Positions 1 through 5,075 of a DNA stretch of 5,961 bases are shown here, one piece after another. The stretch's first letter is position 1; each line of letters opens with the position of its first letter. The stretch spans positions 1 to 5,961 of the forward strand of contig RXIE01000020.1 in NCBI GenBank assembly GCA_004212135.1. Reading direction: 5' to 3'. This DNA comes from Candidatus Methanophagales archaeon ANME-1-THS (GTDB lineage: Archaea; Halobacteriota; Syntropharchaeia; Alkanophagales; Methanospirareceae). The position numbers and the translations under genes are program-made. The notes beneath the pieces were generated by a model that searched no databases, had not been told where the DNA came from, and saw only the letters and a list, made by a program, of their open reading frames with translations.

Positions 1-1
1 T

Positions 2-2491
2 CCCGGTGCGCGGTTACGCGAGCATCTGAAATCCGTGAAACATGTGATTATCGACGAAGTGCATGAATTAGCGAACTCGAAACGAGGTGCACAGCTCGCA
101 ATCGGCCTGGAACGAATCGCGGAACTCGCAGGCAAGTTCCAGCGAATCGGGCTCTCTGCAACGGTCGGTAACCCAGACGAGGTAGCGAGGTACTTCGCCG
201 GTGCGAACGCACTGCAGGTTGTGAACACGGTCTCAACCAAGGCACTTGATATCCAGGTATTGAGTCCGAGGAGAACGGAACAAGACGTGATGGCGACACC
301 GGGGTTTATCGTTGACCCTGAAGTCATAGCGCATGTGCAGACCATCCGTGAGCTTGTGAAAGCCGAACGGAACAAATCGAGTTTGATCTTTGTGAACACG
401 AGGAGAGCGGCTGAGATGCTCGCGTCGCTCATCAACCGGTTTGAAAGCGGGTTAATCGGGGTGCATCACGGCTCGCTCTCGAAGGAGATGCGGATAGAAG
501 CGGAGGAGCGGCTGAAACGAGGCGTTATAAGAGGGCTGATTTGCACCAGTTCGATGGAACTCGGGATTGATATCGGCTCGATTGATATGGTCATCCAGTA
601 CGCCTCACCACGCGAAGTAACGCGATTAGTGCAGCGGGTGGGTCGTGCCTCGCACTTTGTCCATGCGACCTCGACCGGCGTGATCATCGCGCTCACCCCC
701 GACGATGTTGCGGAATCAGTGGTGATCGCGAGACGAGCCCGTGAGGGTAAAATTGAGCGTATTCGACTGAAAGAAGGTTCCCTGGACGTTCTCGCGAACC
801 AGGTATGCGGATTATTACTGGATTTTGGTGTGATCTCGCTCGATAAACTGCTCGCCGTGGTGAACCGGGCATATCCATTCCGGAGTATTTCAGGAGAAAG
901 CCTGACGCGGGTGATTGATCAATTAGCCGATGAAAGGCTGGCGAAACGAGAGGGGACGCGGATATGGCGGAGTAAAGCCACACGGAACTATTACTATGAG
1001 AGCCTCTCGATGATACCGGATGAGCGAAAGGTCGAGGTCCATGATATCGTGACTGGCAAGCTCATCTGTATGCTGGACGAACGTTTTGTGCTCAATTTTG
1101 CGGACCCCGGTGCGTTGTTTGTTGCAAAGGGTGAGACATGGCGCATTGTGGACACCGTGCTGGAGGACGGGATCCCGCGTCTGAAAGTCGAGCCCGGAGT
1201 GAAACGTGACGGTGAGATCCCGAATTGGGAAGGTGAGGAGATCCCTGTACCGTTTGCAATCGCGCAGGAGGTGGGCATGTTACGCGGCACAATAGCTGCT
1301 TTTATCGCGTCTCACGGCAGGATCGCAGACCTGAAGGCGGATTTGGGAAGGGAGTATGGTGTGGATCCCGACTGCTTTGTGCCGCTCATCGAGATGATCG
1401 CGCAGCAGCTCGCGCAGGGGTATATCGTGCCGACTGCGCGTGGACCGGTCGTCGAGATTGCGGATGACGAGCGTGAGGTAGTGGTAAACACCTGCTTTGG
1501 CCATCTGGTAAACGAGACTTTTGGACGAGTCCTCATAACCTTGCTCGGCGCCCGGCTCGGCACGGAGATCTCTATGGAGATCGATCCATACCGGATAAAA
1601 CTGAAATCAGGGCGAAGGCTGAAACGGGACGCGGTAAAGCAGGCGATATACGCGATAGAGCCCGATTTTGTCCAGATTCTTCTGGAGAAGATGATACGAA
1701 ACTCCTTCTTGTTCAAATGGGAGCTGCTCAATGTGGCGAAACGGTTCGGTGCACTGCGTAAAGATTTTGACCGGACACAGATTGCCGCGGATAAGCTGGT
1801 GGCCTTGGTCTCGGAGACGCCGATCTACGAGGAGACGATCCGGGATATCTTCGCGGACAAATTAGATGTGGAGCGAACGATCGAGATCGTGAAGAAGCTC
1901 AAATCGGGCGAGCTTGAGGTCCAGTTCTCATCACCGGGCTTGAGCCCGATCGGTGCGTCCGGTTATTTGAGCTGGCGTGATAGTCTGGCCACGGAACGTG
2001 AGGAGAGTTTGATCATCGACGCGCTCCGGAACCGGATATTGAATGACCGTGTGTTGTTATTCTGCATGAACTGCACGCGCTGGGAATCGCTCAGGCGTGT
2101 ACAGACGGTTATTGAACTCGGCGTGAACTCACTCGTCTGCCCATTGTGCGACTCGAGATTGATCGCGGCATTAAAACCGTGGGAGAAAGAGGAGATCAAG
2201 CTCGTGAAGCGAGATGCTTCCACGGATACACCGGGTAACGCGAAAAAGGATCCGGACCAAGAACGAGTGAAACGAGTGTACCGGAACGCGAATTTAGTGC
2301 TCTCATATGGTGTTCGCGCGGTCATTGCGCTCGCCGCGCGTGGTGTGGGGCCCGAAGTAGCAGCGCGGATATTAAGACGGTTTAAACACGGGGTCAATGC
2401 CGCGGAGCTGGATGAGGAGCATGCCCTGTATCGTGCGATCCTGGAAGAGGAACGCAAATACGCGCGCACGAAGCGGTTCTGGGATGATTGA
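2..2491 (+). CDS. lhr: Lhr-type superfamily 2 ATP-dependent helicase, 5'-truncated by the window edge
   Basis: Large archaeal Lhr helicase. The family translocates 3'-to-5' on single strands using ATP, unwinds DNA or RNA:DNA duplexes, and is linked to repair at stalled forks or to RNA handling. The frame is open to the left edge and the residues before the GTG at 35 (GARLREHLKSVKH) match the family, so that GTG is an internal valine; motif I and roughly 150 residues lie outside. Numbering from it: DEVH (motif II) 7-10, SAT (motif III) 41-43, motif IV near 115-123, motif V (TSSMELGIDIG) 171-181 and motif VI (QRVGRASH) 200-207. A winged-helix and Lhr-core region follows, including CFGHLVNETFGR near 487-498. 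The C-terminal part has a putative zinc site CxxC-x21-CxxC (C677, C680, C702, C705) and a helix-hairpin-helix-like stretch near 755-785, ending ARTKRFWDD. Motif VI has Ser where Gly is usual. The 3' end converges on the histone gene. The family is certain; the exact Lhr subgroup (aLhr1, aLhr2) is not resolved. Confidence 0.95.
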   Translation, partial: PGARLREHLKSVKHVIIDEVHELANSKRGAQLAIGLERIAELAGKFQRIGLSATVGNPDEVARYFAGANALQVVNTVSTKALDIQVLSPRRTEQDVMATPGFIVDPEVIAHVQTIRELVKAERNKSSLIFVNTRRAAEMLASLINRFESGLIGVHHGSLSKEMRIEAEERLKRGVIRGLICTSSMELGIDIGSIDMVIQYASPREVTRLVQRVGRASHFVHATSTGVIIALTPDDVAESVVIARRAREGKIERIRLKEGSLDVLANQVCGLLLDFGVISLDKLLAVVNRAYPFRSISGESLTRVIDQLADERLAKREGTRIWRSKATRNYYYESLSMIPDERKVEVHDIVTGKLICMLDERFVLNFADPGALFVAKGETWRIVDTVLEDGIPRLKVEPGVKRDGEIPNWEGEEIPVPFAIAQEVGMLRGTIAAFIASHGRIADLKADLGREYGVDPDCFVPLIEMIAQQLAQGYIVPTARGPVVEIADDEREVVVNTCFGHLVNETFGRVLITLLGARLGTEISMEIDPYRIKLKSGRRLKRDAVKQAIYAIEPDFVQILLEKMIRNSFLFKWELLNVAKRFGALRKDFDRTQIAADKLVALVSETPIYEETIRDIFADKLDVERTIEIVKKLKSGELEVQFSSPGLSPIGASGYLSWRDSLATEREESLIIDALRNRILNDRVLLFCMNCTRWESLRRVQTVIELGVNSLVCPLCDSRLIAALKPWEKEEIKLVKRDASTDTPGNAKKDPDQERVKRVYRNANLVLSYGVRAVIALAARGVGPEVAARILRRFKHGVNAAELDEEHALYRAILEEERKYARTKRFWDD

Positions 2492-2510
2492 AGCGAAAAT
2501 AAAAGAAAGA

Positions 2511-2534
2511 GGGGGGTTTTGATACACGCCCCCC
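2511..2534. terminator. Probable bidirectional terminator hairpin between lhr and the histone gene
   Basis: Six G (2511-2516) and six C (2529-2534) form a perfect 6-bp stem with a 12-nt loop, in the 60-nt gap between two convergent stop codons. Beyond a short bulge, AAAGA at 2506-2510 can also pair with TCTTT at 2540-2544. A T-rich stretch follows the stem on the plus strand (about 2536-2554). A stronger one follows on the minus strand, reading TCTTTCTTTTATTTT (2510 down to 2496). T-rich tracts are the main known archaeal termination signal, so both transcripts could end here. The hairpin is seen; the function is inferred. Confidence 0.6.
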
Positions 2535-2551
2535 ATTAATCTTTGTTTAGT

Positions 2552-2752
2552 TTATACTACCGCTTGCTTGATGTCCTCTGCTTTCACCGTCTTCCGTCCG
2601 GCGTGCTTGGCGAAGCTGACGGCCTTTTTCGCGATTTTCATGCCTTCTGCCTCGAGATACTTCACCATTGCCTCACCGGCGTCTTCGCTCACTCGTTCAG
2701 CTCCTGCCTTCTTGATTAACCTTGTTACAGGTGCTATTGGTAGTTCAGCCAT
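2552..2752 (-). CDS. Archaeal histone, HMfA/HMfB-like, 66 residues
   Basis: Small DNA-wrapping histone-fold protein of the HMf family, which forms dimers that stack along DNA as archaeal chromatin. It begins MAELPIAPVTRLIKKAGAER, closely matching the HMf start. The DNA-contact positions known from HMfB are kept: R11, R20, K54, T55 in AGRKT. So are the dimer-dimer positions H50 and D60 and the stacking-related G17; the interface Leu46 of HMfB is Phe47 here. The chain ends KQAVV, a few residues shorter than HMfB, and lacks its basic RRFKK end, so there is no tail. ATG at 2752 is preferred to an in-frame TTG at 2764 because GGTGAT lies 4 nt before it, the family starts there, and the TTG falls at or before the predicted transcription start. 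It is a single-gene unit with its own promoter. Confidence 0.96.
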   Translation of the reverse strand: MAELPIAPVTRLIKKAGAERVSEDAGEAMVKYLEAEGMKIAKKAVSFAKHAGRKTVKAEDIKQAVV

Positions 2753-2756
2753 TTTT

Positions 2757-2762
2757 ATCACC
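2757..2762 (-). promoter_or_regulatory. Ribosome binding site of the histone gene
   Basis: On the minus strand GGTGAT matches the end of the archaeal Shine-Dalgarno consensus (GGAGGTGAT) and lies 4 nt before ATG at 2752. It fixes the start at 2752 and overlaps the alternative TTG codon at 2764-2762. Confidence 0.65.
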
Positions 2763-2780
2763 AAGATTGGGTAATAGGAG

Positions 2781-2797
2781 GATATATATAAGCTTTT
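2781..2797 (-). promoter_or_regulatory. BRE/TATA promoter of the histone gene
   Basis: The minus strand reads AAAAGCTTATATATATC from 2797 down to 2781. AAAAG can serve as the purine-rich BRE and CTTATATA as the TATA box. With the box centred near 2788, the usual distance of about 25 nt puts the transcription start near 2762, giving a leader of about 10 nt that just includes the ribosome binding site. The match and geometry are good; transcription itself is not shown. Confidence 0.75.
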
Positions 2798-2811
2798 CGG
2801 TCATCTGACCG
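2798..2811. promoter_or_regulatory. Operator-like palindrome abutting the histone BRE
   Basis: CGGTCA-TC-TGACCG is a perfect 6-bp inverted repeat with a 2-nt centre. It lies directly upstream of the histone BRE (2793-2797) in minus-strand terms. A dimeric regulator bound here would touch or block TFB/TBP binding, or could activate from just upstream. The palindrome is seen; the regulator is unknown. Confidence 0.45.
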
Positions 2812-2820
2812 TTTTAACCT

Positions 2821-2895
2821 CCGCAATTACGGTTTATACGTGTCTGGGCACTGACGAAGAGTAATTTTTATCCTTTTTTATAGCGGATACCGTAA
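2821..2895. repeat. CGG/CCG dyads in the divergent intergenic region
   Basis: Near-palindrome CCGCAATTACGG (2821-2832, one mismatched pair) and a short dyad CGG-ATA-CCG (2884-2892) lie between the two divergent genes. TTACGGT (2827-2833) and ACCGTAA (2889-2895) are exact inverted copies 55 nt apart. They may be regulator sites related to the palindrome at 2798-2811. Chance is possible because the arms are short. Confidence 0.25.
2873..2882 (+). promoter_or_regulatory. Possible TATA box of the WHy-domain gene
   Basis: CTTTTTTATA at 2873-2882 resembles an archaeal TATA box. It would place transcription start near 2905 and give a leader of about 35 nt before ATG at 2940. A second AT-rich stretch at 2862-2871 (TAATTTTTAT) is an alternative. 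No good BRE is evident. Confidence 0.35.
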
Positions 2896-2939
2896 ATCTA
2901 AGAGCAGAGATAAAATTTCAGGGATAGGGGTCGTTCTCA

Positions 2940-3338
2940 ATGCGGGTTGATGAGTTCGAAATAGGTATAAAGGAGATAGAGGTAACGAGCGCTGAAGAAC
3001 TAATTCCGATCCCTTCAATGCCCTTATCCATCAATTCGAGCGCCATAATAGAAATAACGAATCAGAGTGCATTACCTGCTAAACTGCATGCTATCGAATA
3101 TGAGATCTATCTCTCAGGGGTCCATACCGGTAAGGGGGCATTTATTAAAGAGATTGAGTTAGAGCCTCACGTTAGTAAGGAACTGATCCTGCGACATAAA
3201 ATAGATATACGTGCCCTTGGAATGGCGATATTTGCATTGATTGAGAGAGGACCGTCATGGAGAATTGAAGGAAAAATACTCGTTGAAAAAGAAGGAAGAG
3301 TACAGAGTCTTCCATTTGACCTCTGTAAAGAGCTTTGA
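2940..3338 (+). CDS. WHy-domain / LEA14-like small protein
   Basis: 132-residue predicted all-beta protein resembling the WHy/LEA_2 domain found in water-stress and LEA14-like desiccation proteins. The pattern is an early strand ending in a loop like the family's NPN (N41-Q-S here), then LHAIEYEIYLSGVHTGKG (50-66), alternating hydrophobic strands, and a closing WRIEGKILVEKEGRVQSLPF (107-126). In plants such proteins are linked to stress protection; in archaea the role is not known to me. There is no signal peptide or membrane segment, although many archaeal relatives carry an N-terminal anchor, so this one is probably cytosolic. ATG at 2940 follows a weak GGGG at 2927-2930. Hand counting 2941-3180 gives 103 G+C of 240 (43%), below the 50-67% of three sampled 60-nt lines of lhr and nreA. 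The gene is divergent from the histone gene. The fold assignment is by pattern only. Confidence 0.68.
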   Translation: MRVDEFEIGIKEIEVTSAEELIPIPSMPLSINSSAIIEITNQSALPAKLHAIEYEIYLSGVHTGKGAFIKEIELEPHVSKELILRHKIDIRALGMAIFALIERGPSWRIEGKILVEKEGRVQSLPFDLCKEL

Positions 3339-3354
3339 TCCTCTGAGCAGTCTC

Positions 3355-3377
3355 TTAAGCCACCGGTCGGACTTAAA
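3355..3377 (-). other. 3'-UTR hairpin between convergent genes, better paired in minus-strand RNA
   Basis: TTAAGCCC (3355-3362) faces GGACTTAA (3370-3377). On the plus strand the stem has a C-A mismatch (3360/3372). In minus-strand RNA this becomes a G-U pair, and 3363/3369 also becomes G-U, giving nine pairs around a 5-nt loop. It lies about 43 nt past the phosphoesterase stop and 17 nt past the WHy stop. No T-run follows on the minus side, so it may be a 3'-end stabiliser or processing structure and not a classic terminator. Confidence 0.35.
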
Positions 3378-3419
3378 GTCAGTATTCCGGGAGGGTGAAC
3401 GGAAGTAAATTTTGGTTTG

Positions 3420-3905
3420 TTAAATCCTCACAATTTCGCCTTCGACAGTATCCGTTATACGCAAAAGGCCATAGGTTTTGTAGCGCGCCGGGAATGTGCC
3501 CGTTGCACTGCCGGGATTGAGATACAGCGTATTGCCTTCGCGCTCGCTTACTGGCGTGTGCGAATGCCCGTAGAGAATCACGTCGAGCTCTTCTGCGAGC
3601 TTTGATTTCGCCCTCCGCTTCAAGCCGAAGGGGCTACCGCCCTCTGCAGGATGGGTTATGCCAATTTTGAATCCCTGGACCTCGACGATCGTGTGAGCTG
3701 GTAGTTCGCTTTTTAATTCGGGCGGGTCCATATTACCATGAACGCCCTTGAAATCCGCCTGCTCGCGCAACTGAGCGAGCAGTTTCTTCGTGGTGTAGTC
3801 GCCCGCATGGAGGATCAACTCCGCACCCTTGATTTCGGCCACTATCCGCGGTGGTAGATCGCTCAAATCGCTTGCATGCGTATCCGAGAGCACGAGTATG
3901 ATCAT
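3420..3905 (-). CDS. YfcE/MJ0936-type metallophosphoesterase
   Basis: Calcineurin-like phosphodiesterase of about 161 residues, the usual family length. Relatives such as MJ0936 hydrolyse phosphodiester bonds with two metal ions; the natural substrate is unknown. From the chosen start the metal ligands are D8 and H10 (SDTH), D36 (HAGD), N58 (GNMD), H85 (THP) and H114/H116 (GHSH). NPGSATG (130-136) is also typical. H85 is followed by Pro where many relatives have an HGH motif. ATG at 3905 gives MIILVLSDTH, the family start; an upstream ATG at 3941 would add 12 residues with no family match. Neither ATG has a strong ribosome site. It is third in a same-strand run after nreA and the DUF362 gene, 95 nt from the latter. 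Confidence 0.9.
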   Translation of the reverse strand: MIILVLSDTHASDLSDLPPRIVAEIKGAELILHAGDYTTKKLLAQLREQADFKGVHGNMDPPELKSELPAHTIVEVQGFKIGITHPAEGGSPFGLKRRAKSKLAEELDVILYGHSHTPVSEREGNTLYLNPGSATGTFPARYKTYGLLRITDTVEGEIVRI

Positions 3906-3943
3906 CTTCAGATTCTTGTATAGCTGATTAGCGTGGTGCATGA

Positions 3944-3950
3944 GATATAG
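3944..3950 (-). promoter_or_regulatory. Possible TATA element upstream of the phosphoesterase gene
   Basis: The minus strand reads CTATATC at 3950-3944 in the gap after the DUF362 stop codon. Transcription would start near 3921, between the two candidate ATGs, leaving about 16 nt before ATG at 3905. This fits the downstream start and partial independence from the genes upstream. The match is short and lacks a clear BRE. Confidence 0.3.
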
Positions 3951-4000
3951 GTTCGACTCACGCGGTTGGTCCTGCGGGTTGTGCTCCGATGCGGGTGAAT

Positions 4001-5032
4001 TCAGCCCAGTGTGTTCAGGGTATACGTTCGACTGCCCATCCCGAGCTGTTCCGCGATGGTGAACTGGAGCTGTCCGTCGATCGCCAATACGTCGCGGAGC
4101 AGATCGCGTCCGGCAGCCTCTTTTATGCGATTATAGCTGGCCTGGTCAATGCTGAGGATATCCCGCGATGCCAGCGCACCGAGATCGGGCACGAGGGTCT
4201 CCTTCTGGAACGTGCAGTCGCACATCGCGGTAATATCAGTCAGGAAATTAAGGAAGCAGCAGTTCTGGTCGAATTTCTTGATGAGCGCCTGCGCAGCTTC
4301 AACCAGTGCGGTGATGTACTTCTCGAACCACCCCGGGGGGTACCGCATCGCTCCGGTGGGGCAGGTCTTGACACACCGTGCGCAGCCGATACACAACCCC
4401 GCGTTGATGACGGGGAATTCATCCATCTGGATTGCTGAATAAGGACAGGACTCGATGCAGCTTTCGCACTGCTCGCACGTTTCGGTGTCCACGAGGGGTA
4501 TCGAGAATTGATGCACGGCTCTTTTGCCGTTCTTTGTGGTACAGCCCATGCCGAGGTTCTTTATAGCGCCTGCGTAGCCGACGCTGATATGCCCGGTGCA
4601 GTGTGTTAATGCAACGAGGTAATCCGCTTCGTAGATCGCCTGCCCGATTTCTATCTCCTTCAGAAGTGTACCACCGGTTTCGACCATAACGCCATGCTCC
4701 CCGGTCAACCCGTCGGCTATTATGACCGGTGCACTAATGGTGGTGAAATCGAACCCGTTCTTCCGTGCAGTGTCCAGGTAATCGAGCGCGTTATATCGCG
4801 CACGTGGATATAAGGTCGTCGTATCAGTCAGGAAGGGCTTTGCACCCGCTTCTCTGACCGCGGCGACGATCTCACGTACAAAAGCTGGTCGTACGAATCG
4901 ATAATTGATCAGTTCGCCCATGTGGAGCTTGATCGCAACTAACGCGCCCTTTTTGAGCTGCGCAACTGCCTGGAGCAGATCCTTCAACCGTGCAGGGTTC
5001 CTCAGCTCCGCGCGCATATAGACGTCCGCCAT
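4001..5032 (-). CDS. DUF362 domain protein with two [4Fe-4S] ferredoxin clusters
   Basis: 343-residue cytosolic iron-sulfur protein. The N-terminal half carries DUF362 marks: VAIKLHMGE (32-40), LTDTTTLY (68-75), HCTGHISVGYAGAIKNLGMG (144-163). The middle holds two ferredoxin motifs, C186xxC189xxC192xxxC196P and C214xxC217xxC220xxxC224P. The C-terminal part has NCCFLNFLTDITAMCDC (257-273) with C258, C259, C271 and C273, then GALASRDILSIDQA (285-298), also usual in this subfamily. Two low-potential [4Fe-4S] clusters imply electron transfer, but no reaction or partner is established to my knowledge. ATG at 5032 is the family-like start (MADVYMRAEL); no Shine-Dalgarno site precedes it, so the message may have little or no leader. 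It lies 43 nt after the nreA stop, possibly co-transcribed. Confidence 0.88.
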   Translation of the reverse strand: MADVYMRAELRNPARLKDLLQAVAQLKKGALVAIKLHMGELINYRFVRPAFVREIVAAVREAGAKPFLTDTTTLYPRARYNALDYLDTARKNGFDFTTISAPVIIADGLTGEHGVMVETGGTLLKEIEIGQAIYEADYLVALTHCTGHISVGYAGAIKNLGMGCTTKNGKRAVHQFSIPLVDTETCEQCESCIESCPYSAIQMDEFPVINAGLCIGCARCVKTCPTGAMRYPPGWFEKYITALVEAAQALIKKFDQNCCFLNFLTDITAMCDCTFQKETLVPDLGALASRDILSIDQASYNRIKEAAGRDLLRDVLAIDGQLQFTIAEQLGMGSRTYTLNTLG

Positions 5033-5057
5033 GTTTAGTACGATTGCGAGTGCGGAG

Positions 5058-5065
5058 TTTTATTA
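5058..5065 (-). promoter_or_regulatory. Possible weak TATA element before the DUF362 gene
   Basis: The minus strand reads TAATAAAA at 5065-5058, in the 43-nt gap after nreA. Its centre is about 29 nt before ATG at 5032. Transcription would then start only a few nt before the ATG, consistent with the missing ribosome site. It is a weak match; read-through from nreA is the alternative. Confidence 0.25.
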
Positions 5066-5075
5066 CTTCCCTTTC

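Noticed and set aside
1312..1731. 139-codon minus-strand frame inside lhr
   Set aside because: Antisense to the Lhr core domain, low-complexity composition and no family resemblance.
1963..2469. 168-codon open frame on the minus strand inside lhr
   Set aside because: Ser/Arg/Ala-rich translation with no recognisable motif, fully antisense to a well-conserved helicase; a shadow frame.
2753..2764. TTG start at 2764 adding four residues to the histone
   Set aside because: It overlaps the ribosome site and lies at or before the predicted transcription start; HMf proteins begin at the downstream Met.
3389..3400. Shine-Dalgarno-like GGGAGGGTGA in the convergent gap
   Set aside because: No plausible coding frame follows at a suitable distance; probably chance.
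3906..3941. Upstream ATG at 3941 for the phosphoesterase
   Set aside because: The extra 12 residues have no family counterpart; MIILVLSDTH is the usual start and a possible TATA lies just before 3941.
3951..3959. GTTCGACTC resembling a tRNA T-loop, possible tRNA or attachment-site remnant
   Set aside because: The flanking bases do not form a T stem, and no acceptor, D or anticodon arm could be built around it.
4329..4344. Palindromic CCACCCCGGGGGGTACC run
   Set aside because: It lies within codons for Tyr-Pro-Pro-Gly-Trp of the DUF362 protein and is explained by coding.
3989..4438. 149-codon plus-strand frame opposite the DUF362 gene
   Set aside because: Antisense to the ferredoxin domain, whose eight ordered cysteines prove the minus-strand reading.
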